DNA from: Lignipirellula cremea
GTDB lineage: Bacteria; Planctomycetota; Planctomycetia; Pirellulales; Pirellulaceae
NCBI RefSeq assembly: GCF_007751035.1
Contig: NZ_CP036433.1
Coordinates: 3,391,001 to 3,455,000, forward strand
Length of the DNA stretch: 64,000 bases
Direction: 5' to 3'
The translations under genes and the position numbers were made by a program. This document shows, one piece after another, positions 1 to 8,595 of the stretch (positions within the stretch are counted from its first letter, which is position 1; the number at the start of each line of letters is the position of its first letter). The notes beneath the pieces were generated by a model that was not told where the DNA came from, did not search any database, and saw nothing but the letters and a program-made list of their open reading frames with translations.

Positions 1-415
1 CGCCGTTCTCTGACAACTGATAAGCCAGCCGCAGCAGCAGGTTCGCGTCGGTCGGATCCCGTTCCACCGCCATCACCGCGTAACGGGCTGCTTCCTCGGT
101 GCGTTTCAGGGAAAAAGCCAGCGGCACAATCTTCTGCAGAATGCCGAAGGCGGACGGATCATAACGCCAGGCCCGTTCGTATTGCCGCAACGCATCGGCG
201 TCCTGGTCGCGCTGTTCCAGCACGCGACCGTAAGCGTAACGTGCGGCGGCTTCGACGCGGAACGTCTGTTCTTCGTCGCGCGGGTCCCGCGGTTTCAGTT
301 CGGTGACCGGGTCGACAAAGAACGGATCTTCAAACGGGATACCCTCGATCTCTTCCGACTGGACCCCCAGGCAGGACAGGGCGACAGCCAGGAAACCGGC
401 GATGCGAACAAACAT
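1..415 (-). CDS. TPR-repeat protein, C-terminal part outside window
   Basis: The gene starts at an ATG at 415 and reads leftwards off the window edge; 138 codons are visible without a stop. The first 18 or so residues (MFVRIAGFLAVALSCLG) are hydrophobic after a short basic start and look like a signal peptide. Cys15 could be lipidated, but the preceding residues are a poor lipobox. Residues about 55-138 form helical repeats of TPR type, for example around DADALRQYERAWRYDPS and AARYAVMAVERDPTDANLL. TPR proteins usually act as protein-binding scaffolds; the partner is unknown. It is divergent from the secretion operon that starts at 928, so the two may share a regulatory region. The TPR call is fairly sure, the function unknown. 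Confidence 0.7.
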   Translation of the reverse strand, partial: MFVRIAGFLAVALSCLGVQSEEIEGIPFEDPFFVDPVTELKPRDPRDEEQTFRVEAAARYAYGRVLEQRDQDADALRQYERAWRYDPSAFGILQKIVPLAFSLKRTEEAARYAVMAVERDPTDANLLLRLAYQLSENG

Positions 416-927
416 GAAGACCCTCCGCGACGTACCGGGGCCGCTCCGAATAAACGGCCCTCTCCCCTTATTCTAACAAACGCCCCAATCCGGTTCTATC
501 AGCAGGATTCCCGCGGCGACGCTCCCCCGCCGCAACAGCCAGGCCGCTGCGAACCGGGGCCTGGCTGAATCCGGGGAAGTCGATTTGACAGGCGCCAAAT
601 GCAACCTAAGTTTGGAGTGCACCCGCGCCTTGGGGAGGGGCGTTGGTCATCGACGCGGCGGGGATAGCTAGGAGCTAGAGGGGACCCCGCCGCGTTTTTT
701 GATGCGCTCCCTGCAAGCCCAGCCGAAAACGGCCTGGCTGGACCCGCCGGCGCGCCGCTCCCTGGCGGAGCCCAGGCCGCCAGTCCCGCACCCGCGGGTC
801 ACTAACGCCACGATGATCGTCCGCGTCCGGCGTCGTCCTGAAACAACCAGAGACGACACGGCCGCTTTCCCCCTGACGACTTTCGACACTGATCCACTTC
901 GCCACACCACCAGGGCGGTGACACGCC
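416..927. other. Intergenic region between divergent genes
   Basis: This stretch of 512 bases separates the leftward TPR gene from the rightward secretion operon, so both promoters should lie here. Several short overlapping frames run through it on both strands, but none shows a domain, signal peptide or convincing ribosome binding site. I see no clear promoter boxes, no RNA gene and no repeat. Confidence 0.5.
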
Positions 928-1542
928 ATGCCGAACGGGATTCTTTCTACGCGGACAAGCAATCGCCAGCGTCGCGGCGGCTTTACCCTGGTCGAAGCAA
1001 TGACGGCGTTGACCGTCGCCTCGATGGCCGGCGCCATGATCCTGCTGGCCGTCGAAACCTCAGTGCAAACAACCCACTACGCCATGGAAGAAACCATCGC
1101 GATGGGAATGGCGAAGCAGCTGGTCGATGAAGTGCTGGGATGTCGCTATACGGCCCCGGGCGGCGATCCCTACCAGTACCCGTTCTCCGCCAACAGTTAT
1201 GAGAAGGGCGGCAATGGCCGCGAACGATTCAACGACACCGACGACTTCGTCGACATTGAAACGATCGGCGCCAAAGATATCTGGAACCAGCCCCTGGGAG
1301 ACAGCGACAACCAGGGCGGCCTGCGGCCCGCCGCGTTCCGCGCGCCGGAGAACTTCTTCGCCGACTGGAAACAGGAGATCGACGTCTATTACGTGGACAA
1401 CGATGACCTTTCCCAGCGACTTCCGGCTGGCTGGACAAGCGACCATCGCGCGGTGGAGGCGATCATCTCACGCAAGCTGCCGAACGGAGAATATCAGGAA
1501 CTGGCCCGACTGCGGCGGGTGTTTGCTTATGTGCCCCATTAA
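928..1542 (+). CDS. Prepilin-like protein (GspI/PulG type pseudopilin)
   Basis: This is a protein of 204 residues with a classical type IV prepilin N-terminus. A basic leader ends in RRGG, followed by FTLVEAMTALTVASMAGAM, where Gly-Phe is the prepilin peptidase site and the Glu at +5 is present. The hydrophobic helix is followed by a soluble C-terminal domain without recognisable motifs. Pseudopilins of type II secretion or type IV pili assemble into a short periplasmic fibre that pushes substrate through the secretin. It is the first gene of the cluster and overlaps the next by 14 bases. Which of GspG, H, I or J it corresponds to cannot be settled from sequence alone; second position and small size favour GspI-like. 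Confidence 0.8.
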   Translation: MPNGILSTRTSNRQRRGGFTLVEAMTALTVASMAGAMILLAVETSVQTTHYAMEETIAMGMAKQLVDEVLGCRYTAPGGDPYQYPFSANSYEKGGNGRERFNDTDDFVDIETIGAKDIWNQPLGDSDNQGGLRPAAFRAPENFFADWKQEIDVYYVDNDDLSQRLPAGWTSDHRAVEAIISRKLPNGEYQELARLRRVFAYVPH

Positions 1543-2362
1543 AACCAACGTCAACACCGTGCCGGCCGGCTCCCGGTCGACGACGCGGCCCGTCGGTTCG
1601 CTCCGGCGCGGACTTTCGTTGCTGGAACTCTTGCTGGCGACCGCCATTATGTCGCTGATCGCGCTGGGCGTCAGTGCGATGGCCGGCACGGTACGCATCG
1701 CGGGCGAATACGCGCACTCCCGCAGCCAGGCCGTGCAGCATGGCCGGGTGGCGTCGAACCAGATTGAACAGGCCGTCGCCCACGCCAAGTGCTGCGAAGC
1801 CTTTCCGGGCTGCCTGGCGGTCGACACGTACGTCAGCGGCGTTTCCTATCCCGATGCGCTGGTGGTCTGGCTGCCGGAGGGCGCCGCCGCCGATCCGGAG
1901 GCGCCGCGCATGAACGAGATGCTGCTGTTCACCTGGCATCCGAATAATCCCCAGGTCCTGGTGCGGATCCGCAACCGGTCCGATTCGCGCAACGCCCCCC
2001 ACGCCAGCAACCTGGCGCAGTGGCGGCAAGAGGTCGCTTCGCTCCGCAGCAGTAATGCGGCCGAACGGATCGAAATGACCACGCTGCTCTTCGCCGCCCC
2101 CGCCGGCACAGGCAGCGATCGCGGCGCCGTGCGGTTCCAGGTGCGTCTGCTTCCGTCCGCCGACGAATGGACCTCCTACCAGGCCGGCAGCCTCGCCTGG
2201 GAGGACCTGTCCTGGGCGCAAGACATTTACTCCTCACGCACCGGTCTGCGCCAGATCTGGTGCCACTTTGAAATGCAACTGCTGGTCGAGGACGTCCCCG
2301 GCGAAGACAGCCATGTGCCGTTTTTCGGTTCGGCCGCCATTTACACCCTGCTAGAAAAGTAA
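1529..2362 (+). CDS. Prepilin-like protein (GspJ-type pseudopilin)
   Basis: I place the start at the ATG at 1529, inside the end of the preceding gene (14-base overlap, different frame). The open frame extends upstream to 1127, but that part is only a shadow of the first gene. The 277-residue product has a long basic leader ending in RRG and then LSLLELLLATAIMSLIALG, a prepilin cleavage site with Leu instead of Phe at +1 and Glu at +5. Its large C-terminal domain fits GspJ-like minor pseudopilins, which are bigger than the others. Translational coupling to the first pseudopilin is likely. The family assignment is confident, the exact Gsp letter is not. Confidence 0.75.
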   Translation: MCPIKTNVNTVPAGSRSTTRPVGSLRRGLSLLELLLATAIMSLIALGVSAMAGTVRIAGEYAHSRSQAVQHGRVASNQIEQAVAHAKCCEAFPGCLAVDTYVSGVSYPDALVVWLPEGAAADPEAPRMNEMLLFTWHPNNPQVLVRIRNRSDSRNAPHASNLAQWRQEVASLRSSNAAERIEMTTLLFAAPAGTGSDRGAVRFQVRLLPSADEWTSYQAGSLAWEDLSWAQDIYSSRTGLRQIWCHFEMQLLVEDVPGEDSHVPFFGSAAIYTLLEK

Positions 2363-2373
2363 GGAGCCTGGCC

Positions 2374-3966
2374 ATGCCCTTTGCTAACAGCCGCCGGTTC
2401 CCTGCCGACGGAATTCCCACAACCGCCGCGTCCGGTGGTCGGCCGGCTGGGGTGCGCACGCGCCTGCGACTGCGTGGCCGGCTGCGGCCCGGCATGACGG
2501 TGCTGGTGGTGCTGGGCGTGTTGTCGGTGTCGCTGGCGATTGCCTTTACCATGCTGCACTCGCAGATGGCGTCGGAGCAGTTAACCAGCAACTATTCCCG
2601 GCTGGAGAGTTCCCGGCAGGCCGCCCTGACCGGGGCCGCCGCCGCCCTGCGCCGGCTTGCAAGCTCGGACTGGGGAGGCGTGGACGAAGTGCTGGTCCGG
2701 GTGGTCGAGCGAAATGTCTGGTTCGAGGTCCGATACGCGCCGGGCGATGACCTGCTCACTTCGTCTGACGAGGACTACGCCGAATTGCCGTTTCGCCTGA
2801 CGATCACCTCGACCGGCACCGCGGCCGACCCGGGCAACACGACCCTGGTCAGCCAGTATGTAGTGACCGCGGTGGTGGAGCTCGAACGGAAGAAGCTCAG
2901 CTCGGCGCCTTCCACCTGGGCCAAAGCGCAGAACTACACGGTCTACCAAAGCTCCAACAACGATGCGTTTGTGCAGTTTCCGGTGCAGATCAAAGGCCCG
3001 GCCATGATCCAGGGACCGCTCAAACTGCTGACCGAATATCCGACCGACAGCACCATTCGTCAGGGATACCTGAAGGGTCTCAACGACCTGTATGTGACGG
3101 GCCAGGGGGATATGCGTCCCTTCACCCAGTCCGTCAAACTCGGGACCGGGCGCACCGGCGCCACGACCAAATCCCTGCTGAGCAGCACCCTGCAGCTCTC
3201 CGTCAGCGAAGTTTCGCTCGACGCCGTTCCGCCAGCGACGCCTGCCAATTCTGTCACCAGTTACCAGCTTTACCCGGGCGGCCCGGTTTATGAGATCCCC
3301 AACCTGACATCGCTTTACGGCAGTTCACTGGCCAATCTTTCCCTGGGGCCCGATCCGGTCGACAATCCCCTGGGCGTCTTCCGCACCAACGGCGGCGTCA
3401 CCTTGTGGGACAACGTCTCCTTGCAGGGCGTTCTGATGACCCAGGGCTACCAGGCCGATGTCACGATTGCCGGCGACAACGTACTGCTGCAGGGGGCGGA
3501 TCTGCCCGCCCTGGCGAATTCTTCCACAAAGCGGCAACTGCCGGCCGCTATCATTGCCGACGATCTGCTGCTCAGCGGCGGCTCGGAAAACGGCCAGCTG
3601 CAGGGACTTTGCCTGTGCGGCGACGATTTCACGTTCCTGTCCGGCACGCAAAACACCAGTTTCCGTCTGCAGGGGCGGCTGATAGCCAGCGAACTCAAAC
3701 TGTACGGACGCACCGAATGGATCATGAGCCCCTCCACCTGGAGCAGTTTGTGGTCGCTCTACAATTTCTTCGGCAGCGACGGCGACCTGTTCCCGCTTTG
3801 GGTTTACGTCTGGAAGCGACTAAGCCCGGTTTCGACATTGACGCTGGAGCCGCCTTTAGAGACAGTCTCCTACCACTGGCACGATTGGAGCCAGCCGCTG
3901 TACCAGGCGGACCCCAGCGACGGCGCCTTGCGCTGGAAATTGATTCGCTGGCAGGAGAACGAATAA
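2374..3966 (+). CDS. GspK/PilX-like minor pilin component
   Basis: This 530-residue protein starts 12 bases after the previous stop and lies among the pseudopilin genes. Residues about 45-70 carry RPGMTVLVVLGVLSVSLAIA, a hydrophobic helix resembling that of GspK and PilX, but the canonical Glu at +5 is absent, as is usual for GspK. The large exported domain (residues 75-530) is rich in beta-type segments and Ser/Thr. GspK caps the pseudopilus tip in type II secretion systems, and position plus size suggest the same role here. There is no sequence motif that proves it; it could also be a lineage-specific exported pilin-like protein. Confidence 0.6.
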   Translation: MPFANSRRFPADGIPTTAASGGRPAGVRTRLRLRGRLRPGMTVLVVLGVLSVSLAIAFTMLHSQMASEQLTSNYSRLESSRQAALTGAAAALRRLASSDWGGVDEVLVRVVERNVWFEVRYAPGDDLLTSSDEDYAELPFRLTITSTGTAADPGNTTLVSQYVVTAVVELERKKLSSAPSTWAKAQNYTVYQSSNNDAFVQFPVQIKGPAMIQGPLKLLTEYPTDSTIRQGYLKGLNDLYVTGQGDMRPFTQSVKLGTGRTGATTKSLLSSTLQLSVSEVSLDAVPPATPANSVTSYQLYPGGPVYEIPNLTSLYGSSLANLSLGPDPVDNPLGVFRTNGGVTLWDNVSLQGVLMTQGYQADVTIAGDNVLLQGADLPALANSSTKRQLPAAIIADDLLLSGGSENGQLQGLCLCGDDFTFLSGTQNTSFRLQGRLIASELKLYGRTEWIMSPSTWSSLWSLYNFFGSDGDLFPLWVYVWKRLSPVSTLTLEPPLETVSYHWHDWSQPLYQADPSDGALRWKLIRWQENE

Positions 3967-4078
3967 TGTGCGGCAAGCCAGCTCCCCTTCGCGGGGCGGA
4001 CCGTGCGGCTACAGGCGTGATTTTCCGAGTAATCCTTACTACCTGCACTCCTTATTTCTTCCTGACAGGATGTATCCC

Positions 4079-4312
4079 ATGAACTGGTTTCAATTGCGTT
4101 GGCCTTTACTGCTGTTTGGAAATGTGGCCGTGATCTGCGTGCTATGTTTTTATGAGGCGACGAGCGCCTCGCCCCAGCAGCCTTTTAACAACGCCACGCA
4201 GCAACGGGAAGAGACAATCCGCGAGTTGCGGGAGATCAAAACCTTGCTCCGCGAGCAGAACACCTTGTTACGCAGCGCCAATGAACCGCCAGCGACCGCC
4301 CGACCGCGTTAA
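4079..4312 (+). CDS. Small single-pass membrane protein in secretion operon
   Basis: The chosen start at 4079 follows an ACAGGA element about nine bases upstream; starts at 4070 and 3968 are in frame but less well placed. The 77-residue product has one hydrophobic segment (WPLLLFGNVAVICVLCFY) near the N-terminus and then a short amphipathic, probably coiled-coil tail with repeated REETIRELREIKTLL-like heptads. No family is recognised. It sits between the GspK-like and GspH-like genes and overlaps the next gene by 32 bases, so it is likely a membrane-anchored accessory of the secretion apparatus. Confidence 0.55.
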   Translation: MNWFQLRWPLLLFGNVAVICVLCFYEATSASPQQPFNNATQQREETIRELREIKTLLREQNTLLRSANEPPATARPR

Positions 4313-4913
4313 TCTTCTGGTTCCTGCCAGGGACATGCCTTGCCTGGCATGTCCGCCGGCGGCGCGCCAAGGGTATACGCTGGTGGAGCTGATGATTGTC
4401 ATCGCCCTGCTGAGCATTCTCACCAGCATGGTGCTGCCCCAGTTCCAGCCTTCGGTGCATGAGCAGATTACGGCCGTCGCCCAGATTGTGGCCGACGACC
4501 TGGCTTATTGCCGCACGCTCGCGGTAATGAACAGCAGCGAGTATTCCCTCGCCTTTGACCAGGCGACCAATAGCTACACCTTGACCCATGCCGGGTCGAA
4601 CCCGCAACTGCGGATCCTGCCCTCCGGTCCTTTTGGACGGGAGACTAACCCCTCCCATCAGCGCATTGCCCAGCTCGACGACTTGCCGAGCCTGGGGCCG
4701 CGTGTTGTCATCGTCGGCATCGAAACTGAAGGCAGCCCTGTGGCCGCCAGCGGCAGCTTGACCTTTGGTCCGTTGGGATCGGTTTCCGGCGGCCGCGATA
4801 TCACGATCTGGCTTAGCGCCGGCGCCGGTTCCGCCAGGCGATACATCCCCCTGATCATTCCCGACGTTTCCGGCCTGATTGAAATCGGCGACACCCAGAA
4901 ACAGGCGCCCTGA
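4281..4913 (+). CDS. Prepilin-like protein (GspH-type pseudopilin)
   Basis: The start is placed at the ATG at 4281, which overlaps the upstream small gene by 32 bases; an ATG at 4335 is the alternative. The 210-residue protein has a leader of about 28 residues ending in ARQG, then YTLVELMIVIALLSILTSMV, a textbook prepilin processing site with Glu at +5. The C-terminal part, with FGPLGSVSGG and alternating hydrophobic stretches, fits the GspH/FimT fold. It is expected to be processed by a prepilin peptidase encoded elsewhere and to join the pseudopilus built by the neighbouring proteins. Confidence 0.75.
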   Translation: MNRQRPPDRVNLLVPARDMPCLACPPAARQGYTLVELMIVIALLSILTSMVLPQFQPSVHEQITAVAQIVADDLAYCRTLAVMNSSEYSLAFDQATNSYTLTHAGSNPQLRILPSGPFGRETNPSHQRIAQLDDLPSLGPRVVIVGIETEGSPVAASGSLTFGPLGSVSGGRDITIWLSAGAGSARRYIPLIIPDVSGLIEIGDTQKQAP

Positions 4914-4988
4914 CCCGTTCCTCTCCGGCGTCCCTGGCGTCGGCCCTGTCGCAAGCAGCGTGCGATCCCCTTCCTTTTGAGTAACCTG

Positions 4989-6047
4989 ATGATTCGCTGG
5001 CTTGGAAAGAAAAACGCCTCGCCGATCGGCATCGATCTGGGCGACCGCAGCGTGAAGCTGGTGCAGTTTTCCGGCGACGGTTCCCGCCTGGTGGAATCCG
5101 CGCGCTGGGATCTGCCGCCGGCGCCGGCCGAACAACCGCCCGGTTCGCTCGGCCAGCGCTGGACCGAAGCGATCAAGCGCGCCCTGCATGGGCGTCGGTT
5201 CCAGGGTCGCGAAGCGGTGGTCTGTTTGTCCAACCGCCGCCTGTTCCTGCAGAACATTCGTCTTCCCAAAGTGGAAGACGACGTCCTCGGCCGGCTGGTG
5301 CAACAGGAAGCGGCCTCGCGCATTCCGTTCCCCATCGCCGAAGCAGAGATCCGCTATCTGGCCGCCGCCGAAGTCCGCCAGGGCGACGCCGTGATGCGCG
5401 AAGTTATCCTGATGGCGTGCCATCGCCCGCTGCTGGAAGAAATGCTTCACGCCGTGGAAGGGGCGAAACTCCGCCCGGTCGCAGTCGATGTGGAACCGCT
5501 CGCCATGATGCGCGCCAGCGTGCGGCAATTTCGTCGCGACGAGGACCACATGCAACGCGTCATGTTCGTCCATGTCGGTTTGACCAAAACGATGGTCGTC
5601 ATCTCCCAGGGAAACGACGTACTCTTTATCAAATATATCGATGTCGGCGGCGGCCAGATGGATCGCGCGGTCGCCCGCAGCCTGGGCCTGACCCTCAGCG
5701 ACGCCGTGTCCCTGAGGCGCCATAACGGCGACCGCCGCAGCGACCAGCAAGACCCGGAACTGACCCGCGGCATTGTCGAAGCGGTCCGCGAAGTCATCGA
5801 CCACCTTGGCCAGGAACTGTCGATGTGCATTCGCTACCACAGCGTCACTTTCCGCGGCAAACCCATTGCGCGGCTGCTGCTGGGCGGCGGCGAGGCTTCG
5901 TCGCAACTGGCGGACACCCTGACCGAACGCTTGAACCTGAAGTGCGAACTCAGCGATCCCTTCCGGAGTCTGGCCGAAGGTCGCGCTCCGTCCCGGCCCG
6001 GCCAGTGGGACATTGCCGCCGGGCTTGCCGCCAAACTCCTGCCCTGA
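4989..6047 (+). CDS. pilM: PilM-like actin-fold ATPase of pilus assembly
   Basis: The 352-residue protein starts MIRWLGKKNASPIGIDLGDR at the ATG at 4989; a TTG 12 bases upstream is also in frame. It has the phosphate-1 motif of the actin/FtsA fold (GIDLGDRSVKL), a central IRLPKVEDD segment typical of PilM, and a second nucleotide-binding loop near GGGQMDRAVARSLGL, which is the usual GG-x-x-x-T region of the family. PilM is cytoplasmic and recruits PilN to the inner membrane. The order PilM, PilN, PilO, PilP-like, secretin found here matches type IV pilus loci, whereas the pseudopilins upstream resemble type II secretion. Confidence 0.85.
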   Translation: MIRWLGKKNASPIGIDLGDRSVKLVQFSGDGSRLVESARWDLPPAPAEQPPGSLGQRWTEAIKRALHGRRFQGREAVVCLSNRRLFLQNIRLPKVEDDVLGRLVQQEAASRIPFPIAEAEIRYLAAAEVRQGDAVMREVILMACHRPLLEEMLHAVEGAKLRPVAVDVEPLAMMRASVRQFRRDEDHMQRVMFVHVGLTKTMVVISQGNDVLFIKYIDVGGGQMDRAVARSLGLTLSDAVSLRRHNGDRRSDQQDPELTRGIVEAVREVIDHLGQELSMCIRYHSVTFRGKPIARLLLGGGEASSQLADTLTERLNLKCELSDPFRSLAEGRAPSRPGQWDIAAGLAAKLLP

Positions 6048-6092
6048 TTTTCCCGCTCGCGTAACGGAAGCCTTTGAGGGCTCCCACCCGCT

Positions 6093-6929
6093 ATGAACAC
6101 CATCGACTTCCTGCCGCCTCGCTACCGCGAACAAACCGCTCGCCGCAAAACCCAATTGTGGCGCGTGGTGGTGTTGCTGCTGTTTGGCTGCGCGGTCGCT
6201 TCGGCGGCGGCGGGGCAGTTTCTGTTTCGCCGTTGCCTGCAGCTGGAAATGATCGAAGCCGATTTGGCGCACGCCCAGGCTGTCGCCAAGAACAACGAGC
6301 ACCGCGCCCTGCAGGACGCCCTGGCGCTGCGACAGGCGGAAGCCGACCTGGTCGCTTTCCTGCAAGGGCACTGGCCGCGAACCCGCTTGCTGCACGCAGT
6401 GAGCCAGGTCCAGCCGAAAACCATTACCTTCCTGGAACTGCGACTGAGCCGCATGGCCTCGCCTTCGGCCGCCCGCTCGCCGGCGGGAAATCGCCGCAGC
6501 AAGGCGGACAATCGGACTGAGAAAAAAGAATCCGCCGGCGGCTCTCCCGCCGAGCGCGACTTGCGGGCCCTGCGCGACGAAATGCAGTCGCTGCCGCTGA
6601 GCATTACGATCACTGGCATTACCAGCGACGGCGGCGACCTGCACCTGTTTGTCTCCCAGCTGGATCAATGTCCCTTCTTCCAGGAAGCCGAACTGCGCTC
6701 GCTGGAAGCAGCCCCCGACCGAGAACAGGCAGCAGGCAGCCCGGCCCTCTCGCAGTTTGAAGTACGTTTGTTCGTCCGAGCGCCCGCCTGCGCCGTGGCT
6801 CCGGCCGCTCCCGCCGAACTTGCCGCTCCCGCCGAGATCGACAACCCGGCCAGGCAAGATACGCTGGCGGAAATTGCTGCTCCTGAATCGGTCGCCTCAC
6901 CCGCCCTGCTGTCGCCGGTGTCCAGCTGA
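6093..6929 (+). CDS. PilN-like inner-membrane assembly protein
   Basis: The product has 278 residues and begins MNTIDFLPPRYREQTARRK, the short cytoplasmic motif (NLLPxR-like) by which PilN binds PilM. One membrane helix follows at residues about 24-45 (VVVLLLFGCAVASAAAG), then a coiled-coil-like periplasmic stretch and a domain ending in a proline/alanine-rich tail. PilN pairs with PilO in the periplasm to link the cytoplasmic ring to the secretin. It lies 45 bases after pilM and 15 bases before the PilO-like gene. The Ala/Pro-rich C-terminus is longer than usual for PilN. Confidence 0.75.
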   Translation: MNTIDFLPPRYREQTARRKTQLWRVVVLLLFGCAVASAAAGQFLFRRCLQLEMIEADLAHAQAVAKNNEHRALQDALALRQAEADLVAFLQGHWPRTRLLHAVSQVQPKTITFLELRLSRMASPSAARSPAGNRRSKADNRTEKKESAGGSPAERDLRALRDEMQSLPLSITITGITSDGGDLHLFVSQLDQCPFFQEAELRSLEAAPDREQAAGSPALSQFEVRLFVRAPACAVAPAAPAELAAPAEIDNPARQDTLAEIAAPESVASPALLSPVSS

Positions 6930-6944
6930 AAAAGAACGTTCGTC

Positions 6945-7496
6945 ATGAAAACAGCCCCCCTGACCAAACGCAACTGGATCGTGACCTGCCTGCTCGCCGC
7001 GGCGTCGGTCGCCTATTTGTTCCTCGTCTTCCTGCCGGGTCAAAGTGCGATCCGGGAACTCAGGGCGGAACTCCACCAGCGGCAGCAATACATCGTCGAC
7101 GCCGACCGTTTGCTTTGCGCCATGGAACAAACGCGGCAGGAAATGAAGGAAGCAGAAGCGTATGTCGATCAATGGCGAGAATCGGCCGTCGACCACGGCG
7201 CCTTGTCGGAACTGTTCGGCCAGATGATGACCCAGGCCAAGGATTGCGGCGTGCTGGTCACCCGTTTTGATCCCCAGCCCAAGGTCGCCATGGAAAGCAT
7301 CGTCCAGGCGCCGGCGGTGATCGCCTGCGAGGGAAACTACCACCAGGTGATTGCCTTTGTTTGCGCCCTGGAGAGCATGCCAGCCACCATCTGGATCGAC
7401 GAAGTACTGCTGGCGCCAGCAAGCGACAATGCGACCCGAATGCGAAGCGAGGTAAGATTGCGAGTTTTTGCCGATAATCCGGAAGATTCCAATTAG
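6945..7496 (+). CDS. PilO/GspM-like inner-membrane protein
   Basis: The 183-residue protein has a short cytoplasmic N-terminus, one membrane helix (residues about 12-30, IVTCLLAAASVAYLFLVFLP), a coiled-coil segment (about 35-85) and a small ferredoxin-like C-terminal domain. This is the architecture of PilO and GspM. It starts 15 bases after the PilN-like gene. PilO forms a heterodimer with PilN in the periplasm, and its place in the operon supports that role. Sequence divergence makes PilO versus GspM undecidable here. Confidence 0.7.
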   Translation: MKTAPLTKRNWIVTCLLAAASVAYLFLVFLPGQSAIRELRAELHQRQQYIVDADRLLCAMEQTRQEMKEAEAYVDQWRESAVDHGALSELFGQMMTQAKDCGVLVTRFDPQPKVAMESIVQAPAVIACEGNYHQVIAFVCALESMPATIWIDEVLLAPASDNATRMRSEVRLRVFADNPEDSN

Positions 7497-7562
7497 GCGG
7501 ACCCTTCAGGCTGCCGATAACAAAGGAGCCGGCGTCGTGGAAATCGACGTCGCACCGATGCC

Positions 7563-8375
7563 GTGAATATAGAAAAACTAGGGAAAAAGCTGTCGCGTGA
7601 GTTTTCGCGCAACAAAAGAAAAAGCATCCTGCTGCTGCTGATGTGTCCGGTCGCCGTTTACTTCTGGGCTCCTTTGGTCAGTCCGTATTTTTTTGGGAAG
7701 CAGCCCAAGAAAGCGGTCGCCAAACTGCACCAGGAACTGACGGCCGGCGCGCCGGCGATCGCCCATGCGGATAGGTCCCGCGCCCCGCAAGCGAGCCCTT
7801 CGGCGCCCACGCTCGGCTGGCGACAGATTGTACAGATGCTGGAACACGACGAACGGCTTTCCCCGGCTCCAGCGCATACCGACAACCGAAATCCTTTTTC
7901 GCAGCCGGAACTGGCCATCGTCGAGGAGACGACGGAAGTCGCCACGCAGGCCCAGGCCGCGGAATGGGAATCACTCAAGAACACCCTCGACGAATCAGCG
8001 GCCGAACTGGCGGCCGGCCTGGAGCTAAGCGCCACCTTTGTGGGGCCGCGCGACCGGGTCGCCATCATCGACGGCTATGCCTATCGCGAGCAGGAACTGA
8101 TCGAACTCGACATCCCCAGCAATGCCGCGGTCGCCGCCCTGCCGCTGGCGGCCCTGGCGACTTTTATGGAACAACCCGAGCACGGCGACCAGCCGGACTT
8201 TCCCGAGGCAAACGCCTTACCCTTGCAGGACGCGGGAACCGTGCAGTTCCGGGTGCTGCAGATCAAGGCGGGCGAAGTCACGCTGGTCCACCGCGGCAAA
8301 CCGTACACGCTGCAGCTGATCCACCGCCTGCCGACTGGCAGCATTACCATTTCGCGATCCCCACGGGGCGCCTAG
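7563..8375 (+). CDS. PilP/GspC-like periplasmic linker protein
   Basis: The only suitable start is a GTG at 7563, because an in-frame stop precedes it closely. The 270-residue protein has a basic N-terminus and one hydrophobic helix at about residues 20-42. It then has a segment with DNRNPFSQPE, reminiscent of the NPF/DPF motif in PilP and GspC, and a C-terminal region (from about 170) with DAGTVQFRVLQIKAGEVTLV, like the HR domain that binds the secretin. Such proteins bridge the inner-membrane platform and the secretin. It lies directly before the secretin gene, as expected. Family assignment is an inference from architecture and context. Confidence 0.6.
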   Translation: MNIEKLGKKLSREFSRNKRKSILLLLMCPVAVYFWAPLVSPYFFGKQPKKAVAKLHQELTAGAPAIAHADRSRAPQASPSAPTLGWRQIVQMLEHDERLSPAPAHTDNRNPFSQPELAIVEETTEVATQAQAAEWESLKNTLDESAAELAAGLELSATFVGPRDRVAIIDGYAYREQELIELDIPSNAAVAALPLAALATFMEQPEHGDQPDFPEANALPLQDAGTVQFRVLQIKAGEVTLVHRGKPYTLQLIHRLPTGSITISRSPRGA

Positions 8376-8595
8376 TCCGGCGAAACGGATCCCGCGGAAC
8401 CTGAGCCCAGTCTCCAACTGAACAACAACAAGCCGCAACCTGACAACATGGCCTGGCATTTCAGGAACGACCAACTCGTCGGGAACTTTTGAAAACGAGA
8501 TACAGCCGCTTCAGACCCGGGAACCCGCCGCTTTCGAATCCGCCGCTCTCGTTACCGATCGCTTCAACGCGGGCAAGCCTGGTCAAGGACGACCG

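Noticed and set aside
4236-6857. An 873-codon open frame on the minus strand opposite the pseudopilin, pilM and pilN genes
   Set aside because: It is antisense to three well-supported genes, has no domain, and its Gln/Arg/Gly-rich product is typical of shadow frames in GC-rich DNA.
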